Shown here piece by piece: positions 50,878 through 58,532 of a stretch of 64,000 nt of DNA. This stretch comes from Chloroflexota bacterium. GTDB taxonomy: Bacteria; Chloroflexota; Chloroflexia; Thermomicrobiales; UBA6265. The number at the start of each line of letters is the position of its first letter. Position 1 is the stretch's first letter. Under the pieces are notes generated by a model that was not told where the DNA came from, made no database searches, and saw nothing but the letters and a program-made list of their open reading frames with translations. Where the stretch lies: assembly GCA_023423795.1 (NCBI GenBank), contig JAFAEX010000309.1:23811-87810 (forward strand). The letters are read 5' to 3'. Both the position numbers and the translations under genes were made by a program.

Positions 50878-51222
50878 CCGGAGTTGATTCGGTATTGATT
50901 CGGTATTGATTCGGCGCCGGTTTTCCCGCAACCATGCGGATACCGGGTTTCTTCGACGTACTCCTTACGCTCAGCCGGGACCTGGCTTGTTCTCGTCGTA
51001 GGGGAGGGACCTGTGCCCTCCCTCATTCCCAGACGATGACGACCAGGGAGGGCACAGGTCCCTCCCCTACGACGAAGCCGCGTCCGCGCCCGGCGGCTCC
51101 GGGGCGACAAGCGCCGCTCTGGGTCCGGGCATCGCCGAACAAACCCGAAATCCGGACAAGGACGGGAAATCCGGGCCGAATAAACGCCGAATCAATACCG
51201 AATCAATACCGAATAAACTCGG
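50878..51222. mobile_element. MITE-like element with terminal inverted repeats and internal hairpin
   Basis: Left end 50878-50916 and right end 51185-51222 are near-perfect inverted repeats: the inner 30 positions match exactly and only one mismatch and one indel occur further out. Each end contains the 11-mer TTGATTCGGTA repeated head to tail. Inside, 50993-51023 and 51045-51075 form a perfect 31-bp hairpin (core GTAGGGGAGGGACCTGTGCC). No transposase frame. No target-site duplication is evident. It lies between btpA and an enoyl-CoA hydratase gene read toward it. Confidence 0.75.
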
Positions 51223-51275
51223 ACTCGACATCGGCATTTCGCCCCGAACGGCGACGGGGCGATGCCTGTGCTGGC

Positions 51276-52076
51276 CTACGTTCCGGTGAACGTAGGGGCG
51301 CGCTTCTCGGCGAACGCCGCCAGCCCCTCTTCGTAGTCTGCCGTGCCTTCCAGCCCGATGCGCAAGGCGGTCACGACGTGCCGGGCCGACTCCACCGTCA
51401 GCCCGTGGCTCTGCTCGACCGCTTGCTTCACGCCGCGCACCGCCAGCGGCGCGTTAATCGCGATCTGGCGGGCCAATGCCATCGCTTCGTCCAGCGTCTC
51501 CTCCGGCGGGACGACGCGATCCACCAGCCGCAACCGCAGCGCTTCCTCGGCCGGGACCTGCCGACCGGTGAAGAGAAGGTCCTTTGCCGCCCCGTCCCCG
51601 ATCAATCGCGGCAAGCGGTGCGCCCCGCCCGCGCCGGGGAAGATGCCGACCTTCACCTCGGGAAAGCCGAATACGGCATCGGCCGCCGCGACCCGCAGGT
51701 CGCAGGCGATCGCCAGTTCCGCCCCGCCGGCCAGCGCGTAACCGCGAACGGCGGCCACGGTCGGCAGCGGCAGGGCGGCCAGCGCCTCCGCCGCTGCTTC
51801 GATGGCGACGAGGTGATCCAGCCGGTCGGCCGTGGTGAACGTGCGCCGCTCGGTCAGATCGGCCCCGGCGCAGAAGGCGCGGTCGCCCGCCCCGGTGACC
51901 ACGACGGCGCGGATCGCCGGCGCTCCGGCGAGGTGCGTGCAGGCGTCCAGCAGTTCCTGCGCGAGGCGGCGGCTGATCGCGTTTCGGACCTCGGGCCGGT
52001 CGAGGCTCATCACGACGATGCGCCCGTCCTCGTAGGGCGTTAGGCGGATCGTTTCGTAACCGGACGGGATGGACAC
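51276..52076 (-). CDS. Enoyl-CoA hydratase/isomerase family protein
   Basis: 266-residue crotonase. Seen: VVMSLDRPEVRNAISRRLAQ, oxyanion loop 1 FCAGADLTERR, oxyanion loop 2 RGYALAGGAELAIACDLRVA, FGFPEVKVGIFPGAGGAHRL with the catalytic glutamate positions, then KDLLFTGRQVPAEEALRLRL and DRVV. GTG 52076 has GGAGGG upstream. It lies 150 bases after coxM with a palindromic repeat between, so operon membership with the cox genes is uncertain. Substrate unknown. Confidence 0.88.
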   Translation of the reverse strand: MSIPSGYETIRLTPYEDGRIVVMSLDRPEVRNAISRRLAQELLDACTHLAGAPAIRAVVVTGAGDRAFCAGADLTERRTFTTADRLDHLVAIEAAAEALAALPLPTVAAVRGYALAGGAELAIACDLRVAAADAVFGFPEVKVGIFPGAGGAHRLPRLIGDGAAKDLLFTGRQVPAEEALRLRLVDRVVPPEETLDEAMALARQIAINAPLAVRGVKQAVEQSHGLTVESARHVVTALRIGLEGTADYEEGLAAFAEKRAPTFTGT

Positions 52077-52120
52077 CGCCGCCCTCCGTTCACTCGGGTC
52101 CACGTCGTGCCGTCGATTCT

Positions 52121-52203
52121 CGTCATCCCGAGCCTGCCGAGGGATCTCGTCGTCGCCCGAATCCGGAAACAGAACGAGATCCCTCGGCAGGCTCGGGATG
52201 ACG
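52121..52203. repeat. Palindromic intergenic repeat, copy 3
   Basis: Left arm 52121-52150 and right arm 52174-52203 are reverse complements over 30 bases with no mismatch; both carry compensating CTGCCGAG/CTCGGCAG where copy 1 has CTGTCGAG/CTCGACAG. The loop differs from all other copies. Lies between the enoyl-CoA hydratase and coxM genes. Confidence 0.88.
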
Positions 52204-52225
52204 GAGGGTGAGGGGCCGGAACGCC

Positions 52226-53101
52226 CTATCCGGCCGAGCCGGCGCGCTCCACGGCGCGGGAGATCGCTCGCCGCGTCAGGCCGACCAGCACGCGCCGCCG
52301 GTACTCGGCCGAGGCGTGGAAATCGTCCAGCAGATCGAGCCCGTCCGCCGCGAGGTTGGCGGCCGCTGCGATGGATGGCGCGTCGAGGTCGCCGCCGGAA
52401 AGGGCCGCCTCGACGGCGGATGCCCGGCGCGGCGACGCGATCGCGCCGGTGACGCCGATTCGCGCCGAGGCGCAACGCCCGTCCGCATCGAGGGCCACCA
52501 CGGCAGCGACGCCGACCAGCGCGTAACCGGACGCCTGGTTGGCGAGTTTTTCGTAGGCCCCGCCGCTTCGTGCCGCCTGCGCCGGGATGCGGATGGCGGT
52601 CAGCACATCGTCGGGTTCCAGCGAGGTGGTCAGGAAATCGAGGAAGAACTCCTCGGCGGCGATCGTGCGTTCGCCGTTCGGGCCGACCGCCACGATCTCG
52701 CCGCCGAGCGCCAGCACCGCCGCCGGCTCGTCGGCCGCGGCGTCGGCGTGGGCCAGCGCGCCGCCCAGCGTGCCACGGTTGCGCACCTGCCGGTCGCCGA
52801 CCACGGATGCGGCATCGGCCAGCACCCCGGCGCGGGAGACGACCAGCGGGTCGCGTTCGAGGTCGCGGTGGGTGGTGAGCGCGCCGATCTCCAGCCCTCC
52901 GTCGCGCTCGTGCACGCCGCGCAGGCCGGGCAAGCCGGTGATGTCGATCAGGTGGGCCGGTTCGGCGAGGCGCAGTTTCATCACCGGCAGCAGGCTGTGC
53001 CCGCCCGCCAGCAACTTGCCGTCCGCGCCGTGTTCGCCGAGGAGCGCGATCGCTTCCTCGATGCTGCCGGCGCGGTGGTACGCGAAGGGAGCCGGGTTCA
53101 T
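52226..53101 (-). CDS. Aerobic CO dehydrogenase-type FAD subunit (CoxM family)
   Basis: 291-residue FAD-binding medium subunit of the xanthine oxidase/CO dehydrogenase family. Seen: the FAD motifs KLLAGGHSLLPVMKLRLAEP and RNRGTLGGALAHADAAADEP, and the C-terminal FAD-binding-5 domain. It passes electrons from the 2Fe-2S subunit to FAD. Follows the small subunit by 31 bases. The large molybdopterin subunit is not next to it, so substrate (CO, carnitine, aromatic, aldehyde or other) cannot be judged. Confidence 0.9.
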   Translation of the reverse strand: MNPAPFAYHRAGSIEEAIALLGEHGADGKLLAGGHSLLPVMKLRLAEPAHLIDITGLPGLRGVHERDGGLEIGALTTHRDLERDPLVVSRAGVLADAASVVGDRQVRNRGTLGGALAHADAAADEPAAVLALGGEIVAVGPNGERTIAAEEFFLDFLTTSLEPDDVLTAIRIPAQAARSGGAYEKLANQASGYALVGVAAVVALDADGRCASARIGVTGAIASPRRASAVEAALSGGDLDAPSIAAAANLAADGLDLLDDFHASAEYRRRVLVGLTRRAISRAVERAGSAG

Positions 53102-53132
53102 CGGCGGAGTCCTCCGGGAAGGCGTTCGTCGA

Positions 53133-53633
53133 TCAGGTCGTCTCGTATGGCTCCGGCTGCGCGCCGGACGCGAGCCGTTCCGCCGCCAGTTGCACCGAGG
53201 TCACGATGTTCTGGTATCCCGTGCAGCGGCAGATGTTGCCTTCGAGCGCGTGCCGGATGGCCGCTTCGTCCGGGTTCGGGTTCTCGGCCAGAAGCGTCAG
53301 CGCCGACAGCACCACGCCCGGCGTGCAGAACCCGCACTGGAGGCCATGCTCCTCCCAGAACGCGCGCTGCACCGGGTGCAGCGTGCCCTGCGGCGCGAGT
53401 CCTTCCACGGTGGTCACGGCGTGCCCGTCGGCCTGCACCGCCAGCACCGTGCAGGATTTGACCACCTCGCCGTCGAGCAGGACGGTGCAGGCGCCGCACT
53501 GGCTGGTCTCGCACCCGATGTGGGCGCCCGTCAGCCCGACGTGGTCGCGCAAGAACTGGACGAGCAGCGTGCGCGGTTCGACGACGGCGTCGCGCGCGAC
53601 GCCGTTGATCTCGACCCGGATCGGGACGTTCAC
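53133..53633 (-). CDS. Aerobic CO dehydrogenase-type 2Fe-2S subunit (CoxS family)
   Basis: 166 residues. N-terminal plant-type ferredoxin cluster cysteines C41, C46, C49 and C61 in GCETSQCGAC...SC; C-terminal cluster cysteines C100, C103, C135 and C137 in LQCGFCTPG and NICRCTGYQN. All eight are present. GTG 53633 has GGAGGGGA upstream. Between coxG and coxM on the same strand. Confidence 0.93.
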   Translation of the reverse strand: MNVPIRVEINGVARDAVVEPRTLLVQFLRDHVGLTGAHIGCETSQCGACTVLLDGEVVKSCTVLAVQADGHAVTTVEGLAPQGTLHPVQRAFWEEHGLQCGFCTPGVVLSALTLLAENPNPDEAAIRHALEGNICRCTGYQNIVTSVQLAAERLASGAQPEPYETT

Positions 53634-53676
53634 CCGGTTCCCCTCCCTGTGTTCGGTTGATGGTGGCCATGCTGGC

Positions 53677-54117
53677 CTATTCGGCGTTGGCTTTCGCCTC
53701 GAGGCAGTTGAAGAACTGCCCGACGATGGTCTTCGCCGCCGGCTGGATCACCCGGCCGCCGATGCGGGCGAGCGTGCCACGGATGTTGGCCTTGCCGCTC
53801 CAGTGGATGAGCGTGCGCTCGCCGTCTTCGGCCAGCGCGATGCGGCCTTCGCCGGAAATCGTGCCGGCCGGACCCTTGCCCTCGATCAGCATCGCGTAGG
53901 AGTTCGGCTCGTCCTTGTCGGAGATCTTCACCCGCCCCTGGTAGGTGCCGCGGATGGCGCCGATCCCGATCTTCATCGTCGCTTCGTACTCGTCCGGGCC
54001 GATCTCCTCCAGCCGCTCGCAGCCCGGCAGGCACTGACGCAGCGTCTCCGGGTCGAGCATGAAGTCCCAGACCCGCTTCCGGGCGGCGACAAAGGCGTGA
54101 TCACCGGACAGTTCCAT
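53677..54117 (-). CDS. CoxG-family membrane-recruitment protein (SRPBCC fold)
   Basis: 146 residues: MELSGDHAFVAARKRVWDFM, LDPETLRQCLPGCERLEEIG, GTYQGRVKISDKDEP, GKGPAGTISGEGRIAL and KTIVGQFFNCLEA are typical of CoxG. In carboxydotrophs CoxG helps place CO dehydrogenase at the membrane or carry quinone. ATG 54117 has GGAGGA upstream. First gene of the coxG-coxS-coxM group. The terminal membrane anchor seen in some CoxG proteins is missing. Confidence 0.88.
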   Translation of the reverse strand: MELSGDHAFVAARKRVWDFMLDPETLRQCLPGCERLEEIGPDEYEATMKIGIGAIRGTYQGRVKISDKDEPNSYAMLIEGKGPAGTISGEGRIALAEDGERTLIHWSGKANIRGTLARIGGRVIQPAAKTIVGQFFNCLEAKANAE

Positions 54118-54328
54118 CCTGGAATCCTCCACCGGGGCGTGGTTATGGCAAGAGCCCGAACCCTCTTCGGCCCGGCAGTATAACAAGCCCCGTCGGCGGC
54201 CGGTTCGGGCCGAGCATCACGAAACGCGGCGGCGCGCGGGGCTTCCTTTTGGCGACGGTTAGGGCACAATGAAGGTGTCTTCGAGCACCCAGGCCAGGTG
54301 GGCCGGGCGAAGGACAGGGGAACGTTGC

Positions 54329-55720
54329 ATGGTTACCGCTACGACCGGTCCGGTGACAATCGACCACGCGCGGGTGCGCGAGTTAACCGAGCGCGAGCAG
54401 CGGCGCTTCAACGAGCGGACGCCGAAGTCCGGCGAGATGTTCGACCGGGCGCGCCGGTCGATGGTCAACGGGGTTCCCTCGTCCTACCAGGTCCGCGATC
54501 CATGGCCTATCTACCTCGAGGAGGGCCGCGGATCGCGGGTTTGGGACGTCGATGGGAACGAGTACATCGACTTCCACAACGGCTTCGGTTCGATGGTCCA
54601 GGGCCACGCCCACCCGGCCATCGTCGAAGCGGTCCAGAAGCAGGTGGCGCGCGGCACCCACTTCGCCGCCCCGACCGAAGACGCGATGGTCGTCAGCGAA
54701 CTGCTGGCCGAGCGCTTCGGCCTGCCGCAATGGCGCTACGTCAACTCCGGCAGCGAAGCCACGATGGACGCCATCCGCATCGCCCGGGCGAAGACCGGCC
54801 GCGACACCATCGTCAAGGTCTTCGGCTCCTACCACGGCCACCACGACTACGTCATGGTCTCCATCGGCATCCCGTTCGACGAGATCGGAGATCCCGACAA
54901 CTACGCTTCCCTCCCCTACGGCGCGGGCATCCCCAAGGCCGTCTCCGACATGACGATCCCGGTGCCGTTCAACGACGCCGCGGTGATGGAGCGCCGCATC
55001 CAGCGCCTCTTCGACGAGGGGCGGCCGCCGGCGTGCGTCATCATGGAAGCGGCCATGATGAACCTCGGCGTCATCCTGCCGGAGCCGGGCTACCTCGAAG
55101 CGGTCCGCGAGATCACCAAGCGCTACGGCGTGGTCCTGATCTTCGACGAGGTCAAGACCGGCCTGTGCGTGGCGGCCGGCGGCGCGACCGAGAAGTTCGG
55201 CGTCAAGCCGGACATGGTCACGCTGGCCAAGGCGGTCGGCGGCGGGCTGCCCGCAGGCGCCATCGGCGGCACCGAAGACGCGCTGGAGCCGGTGCTTTCC
55301 GGCGCGGTCTACCAGGTCGGCACCTACAACGGCAACCCGCTCACGATGGCCGCCGCCCGCGCCTCGCTGGAGCACGTGCTGACCCCGGATGCCTACCGCC
55401 ACCTCGACGCGCTCAACGACCGCATGATGGCCGGCTGCGACGCGGTGCTGCAGAAGTACAACCTGCCGGGCTACACCGTCGGCATCTCGTCCAAGGGCAC
55501 CGTCACGTTCTCGCCGGAGAAGATCACCGACTACGCCTCGTTCATGGCCAACCAGGACGCGGACATGTCCGCCCTCGCCTGGGTCTGGAACATGAACCGC
55601 GGCATCTTCATGACCCCGGGTCGCGAAGAAGAGTGGACGCTGTCGGTCTCCCACACGTTCGAGGACGCCGACCGCTACATCGCCGCCTTCGACGAGATGG
55701 CCGCGGCGGTCACCCGCTAG
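54329..55720 (+). CDS. Class III PLP aminotransferase (glutamate-1-semialdehyde mutase-like)
   Basis: 463 residues. Seen: DVDGNEYIDFHNGFGSMVQG, GTHFAAPTEDAMVVSELL, VNSGSEATMDAIRIARA (PLP phosphate), SYHGHHDYVM, LIFDEVKTGL and the PLP lysine in VTLAKAVGGGLPAGAIGG. The core resembles glutamate-1-semialdehyde aminomutase, but no hem genes are nearby and the C-terminal half has its own features (KYNLPGYTVGISSKG), so a different amino acid or amine substrate is likely. ATG 54329 follows GGACAGGGGAA. Divergent from coxG; a cyclase gene follows. Confidence 0.85.
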   Translation: MVTATTGPVTIDHARVRELTEREQRRFNERTPKSGEMFDRARRSMVNGVPSSYQVRDPWPIYLEEGRGSRVWDVDGNEYIDFHNGFGSMVQGHAHPAIVEAVQKQVARGTHFAAPTEDAMVVSELLAERFGLPQWRYVNSGSEATMDAIRIARAKTGRDTIVKVFGSYHGHHDYVMVSIGIPFDEIGDPDNYASLPYGAGIPKAVSDMTIPVPFNDAAVMERRIQRLFDEGRPPACVIMEAAMMNLGVILPEPGYLEAVREITKRYGVVLIFDEVKTGLCVAAGGATEKFGVKPDMVTLAKAVGGGLPAGAIGGTEDALEPVLSGAVYQVGTYNGNPLTMAAARASLEHVLTPDAYRHLDALNDRMMAGCDAVLQKYNLPGYTVGISSKGTVTFSPEKITDYASFMANQDADMSALAWVWNMNRGIFMTPGREEEWTLSVSHTFEDADRYIAAFDEMAAAVTR

Positions 55721-55804
55721 CCGCTCTTCGTCGGCATTCCCTCGGAACCGGGACGGCGCATTCCTGCGCCGTCCCGTTCCCGTGCCGCCCGCCGGAGGAT
55801 TGGG

Positions 55805-56443
55805 ATGCCCGCGTTCTTCGACCTCACCCAGCCGCTTTTTCCCGGCGCGCCCGTCTTCCCCGGCGATCCCGCCGTCGCGATCGAGCCCTGGACCGCCGCC
55901 GAACCGTGGCGGGTCAGCGAACTTCGCCTCGGGTCCCACAGCGGCACCCACATGGACGCCCCGCGCCACCTCTTCCCGGACGGCGCGACGATCGACGCCT
56001 TCACGCCGGACCGCTGGATCGGGATCGCCATCGTCGTTCCCGTTCCCGGCGCGGCCGCGGATGCGCCGTTCGGGCCGGAGGTGCTCGAACCGCTGCCGGC
56101 CGGCCTGCCGCCGGGCTGGTTCGCGCTGCTGGCGACCGGCTGGGACCGGCACTGGGGAGAAGCGGACCACTTTCGCCACCCCTACCCCTCCCCGGACCTG
56201 GCGCGGGCGCTGCTCGCCGCCGAGGCCGGGCTGGTCGGCATCGACGCCGCCAGCGTGGATTCCTCGGTGTCGGGCGGCGACGCCACCCACCGCGTGCTGC
56301 TCGGCGCGGGCATCCCGGTCGTCGAACACCTGCGCGGATTGGACCGGTTGACGGCGTGGGCGCCGTACCGGGCCGTTTTCGCGCCGCTCGCGCTCACGGA
56401 CGCCGACGGAGCGCCGGTCCGCGCCGTCGCCTGGCAGGAGTGA
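55805..56443 (+). CDS. Cyclase/kynurenine formamidase family hydrolase
   Basis: 212 residues. The metal-binding motif HSGTHMDAPRH (HxGTHxDxPxH) is complete, with a later histidine/glutamate region RHWGEADHFRHPYPS and GIDAASVDSS. Members hydrolyse N-formylkynurenine or cyclic amides, or dehydrate isatin-type substrates; this is a zinc or manganese enzyme. ATG 55805 follows GGAGGATTGGG. Downstream of the aminotransferase by 84 bases; a common amine or amino acid pathway is possible. Confidence 0.83.
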   Translation: MPAFFDLTQPLFPGAPVFPGDPAVAIEPWTAAEPWRVSELRLGSHSGTHMDAPRHLFPDGATIDAFTPDRWIGIAIVVPVPGAAADAPFGPEVLEPLPAGLPPGWFALLATGWDRHWGEADHFRHPYPSPDLARALLAAEAGLVGIDAASVDSSVSGGDATHRVLLGAGIPVVEHLRGLDRLTAWAPYRAVFAPLALTDADGAPVRAVAWQE

Positions 56444-56487
56444 CGGGGAATTGACAAGCGGTTGGGACCATCGGGCGTCTCAACGCG

Positions 56488-56516
56488 TTGAGCGACGCGT
56501 GAGCGCCACCTAGGCT
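56488..56516 (+). promoter_or_regulatory. Promoter with TAGGCT -10
   Basis: TTGAGC (56488-56493), 17-base spacer, TAGGCT (56511-56516), about 150 bases before the CAP/SH3 gene. The -35 overlaps the perfect palindrome CTCAACGCGTTGAG (56479-56492), a possible operator. Confidence 0.55.
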
Positions 56517-56666
56517 GGGTGTGCGCGTTGCCGGGACCGGGAGGTTCGGTCCCGCCGGCTGCCCCGGCCGGTCGCCGCGCCACGACCCCGCGCCGTTCCG
56601 CCGCGCTTGCGGTGGTCCTCCGCCCGGTCGCGCCTCCGGCGGCGCGGGCGAACGGGAGCAGCAACG

Positions 56667-57863
56667 GTGGTATCCCGCGGTCCGCTCCGGCTCGTTGCCG
56701 GCTTCCTCGCGTTGCCGCTCGCGGTCTCCGGCGTCGGCGCAATCGCCGAAACGTCGGCTCAGGCCGCGCCGCAATCCCTACCCGGCGTCTGTGCGGACGC
56801 CGAGGAACTCGCGTTTCTCGACATGCTGAACGCCTACCGGGCAGAACAAGGCCTCGGCGCGCTGGGCCTGTCGCAAACCCTCAGCGAAGCCGCCGAACTC
56901 CACTCCGCCGACATGGGCGCGAAGGGCTACTTCTCCCACACGCGCTCCGACGGATCGACGGTCGAGCAGGACCTCCGCCGGTTCGGCTACACCGACAGCA
57001 CCTTCGGCGAGAACATCCTCGCCGGGACCGAAACCGGCACGGAGGCCCTGCAAACCTGGCGGGGCAGCGCCAGCCACGACGCCAACATGCGCCGCTCGGC
57101 CTTCCGCGCCATCGGCATCGCCCGCGTCTACGACGAGGCGTCCCCCTACGGTTGGTACTGGACGACCATCTTCGGCGGCTCGCTCGACGAGGACGGCGCG
57201 ATCTGTGGGGAAGACGGCGGCGCTCGCAAGCGGGCCGTGGTCAACGACCCGGACGTCAACCTCCGCTCCGGGCCGGGGATGGACTTCCAGATCGCCGACG
57301 TGCTGCAGGAGGGCGAGGTCGTCACCGTCACCGGCGCCGTGGAAGGCGGCTACCTCCCGGTCGAGATCGGCGGTACGCACGGATGGGTCGCCGCCGAGTG
57401 GCTGGACGTCGAAGACGTGCAGGCGAGCGCGGCTCCGGCCGGCGCGACCGTGACCGAGACGGTCAATCTGCGCGAGCAGCCGTCCCGCGAATCCGGCGTG
57501 CTCACGATCGTTCCCGGCGGCAGCAGGATCGACCTCACCGGCCGCACCGCCAATGGGTACATCGAGGCGGCATGGGACGGCACGACCGGCTGGATCGACG
57601 CCGCCTACGTGGACGACGCCGGAACGGTCTTGGCCGCGCAACCGGCCGATTCTGCCGCCGCTAGCACAGAAACCGGCCCGTCCGGCACGGCGACGGCGAC
57701 CACCGATGTCAACATCCGCTCCGGCCCGAGCCGCTCGTCGGCGGTCGTGGACATTGTCCCGGCGGGCGGCGTGGTGACGCTGACCGGCAAGCGGGCCGAG
57801 GGCTACTACTCGGTTTCCTACGAGGGCGCGGTCGGCTGGATCGACGCGGCGTACCTGCGGTAG
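56667..57863 (+). CDS. Secreted CAP/SCP-domain protein with three SH3b repeats
   Basis: 398 residues. Signal peptide: VAGFLALPLAVSGVGAIAET with cleavage near SAQAA. CAP domain (about residues 45-185): AFLDMLNAYRAEQGLGALGL, SEAAELHSADMGAKGYFSHT, GENILAG and YGWYWTTIFGG, with the metal-cavity histidines in ELHSAD and SASHDAN. Three bacterial SH3 domains follow: PDVNLRSGPGMDFQIADVL, ETVNLREQPSRESGVL, TDVNIRSGPSRSSAVVDIV. These bind cell-wall components. GTG 56667 follows GGGAG. Likely an extracellular wall-associated protein. Confidence 0.88.
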   Translation: MVSRGPLRLVAGFLALPLAVSGVGAIAETSAQAAPQSLPGVCADAEELAFLDMLNAYRAEQGLGALGLSQTLSEAAELHSADMGAKGYFSHTRSDGSTVEQDLRRFGYTDSTFGENILAGTETGTEALQTWRGSASHDANMRRSAFRAIGIARVYDEASPYGWYWTTIFGGSLDEDGAICGEDGGARKRAVVNDPDVNLRSGPGMDFQIADVLQEGEVVTVTGAVEGGYLPVEIGGTHGWVAAEWLDVEDVQASAAPAGATVTETVNLREQPSRESGVLTIVPGGSRIDLTGRTANGYIEAAWDGTTGWIDAAYVDDAGTVLAAQPADSAAASTETGPSGTATATTDVNIRSGPSRSSAVVDIVPAGGVVTLTGKRAEGYYSVSYEGAVGWIDAAYLR

Positions 57864-57929
57864 CGGGGTTTCGGGCCGCCGCGCATGGGTTTTGATTCGT
57901 CGCGGCCCGTGCCGCCAGGAAGGCCGAGG

Positions 57930-58391
57930 ATGATCCAAAACGCGCTCGCCCGGATCGATCCCAAGGCCGCCGCGCTCGCGGGTCTGGCGGCGGGCGCGGC
58001 CTACCTCCTGACGCAGGAGGCTGACAACCGCCTCACCGGGCGCAACCTCGACGACCGCATCCTGCTCGCCGGCCCGTTCGTCCGCGACCCGGAGCGGGCG
58101 AAGCAAGTCGGTACCGCCATGCACGTCGCCAACTCGCTGGCGCTGTCCGGCCTGTACGCGGCGGTGGAGCCCGCGCTGCCCGGACCGCCGTGGTGGAAGG
58201 GCGTGCTGTTCTTCAACGTCGAGAACGTGCTGCTCTACCCGGCGCTCGTCTTCGGCCGCCGCCACCCCTCGATCCGGGACGGCGTGATTGCCGATTACTG
58301 GACCTGGCCGGCGTTCCTCCAGTCCATTCCGCGCCACGTCGCGTTCGGCGCGGTCCTCGGGATCGTTTACGACAGCCTCAAGCGCCGCTGA
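57930..58391 (+). CDS. Membrane-associated protein of unknown function
   Basis: 153 residues with three or four hydrophobic segments (AALAGLAAGAAYLLTQEADN, HVANSLALSGLYAAVEPALP, LFFNVENVLLYPALVFG, HVAFGAVLGIVYDSL). Conserved-looking motifs are FVENVLLYPAL-like FNVENVLLYP and ADYWTWPAFLQSIPRHVAFG. ATG 57930 follows AGGAAGG; a GTG/ATG further up at 57885 is less well placed. No family name recognised. After the CAP gene, before a palindromic repeat. Confidence 0.65.
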   Translation: MIQNALARIDPKAAALAGLAAGAAYLLTQEADNRLTGRNLDDRILLAGPFVRDPERAKQVGTAMHVANSLALSGLYAAVEPALPGPPWWKGVLFFNVENVLLYPALVFGRRHPSIRDGVIADYWTWPAFLQSIPRHVAFGAVLGIVYDSLKRR

Positions 58392-58430
58392 TTCCGCACT
58401 CGCGGACCACCTGCTGAACGCGCCCCAACC

Positions 58431-58510
58431 CGTCATCCCGAGCCGATCGAGGGATCTCGTTCTCTCCACACTGAGCGGACGACGATATCCCTCGACAGGC
58501 TCGGAATGAC
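58431..58510. repeat. Palindromic intergenic repeat, copy 4 (diverged)
   Basis: Left arm 58431-58461 and right arm about 58482-58510 with a few mismatches (AGCCGATCGAG against CTCGACAGGCT, and CGGAATGAC for CGGGATGAC). Between a plus-strand gene and the convergent amine oxidase gene. Confidence 0.82.
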
Positions 58511-58532
58511 CGTGATTGCGCCCCTTCTGCCC

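Noticed and set aside
50884..51222. Iterated 11-mers as a CRISPR array
   Set aside because: Units are directly adjacent with no spacers and appear as inverted ends of one element, with no cas genes nearby.
54329..55720. hemL assignment for the class III aminotransferase
   Set aside because: Core motifs are shared by the whole class and there is no haem gene context.
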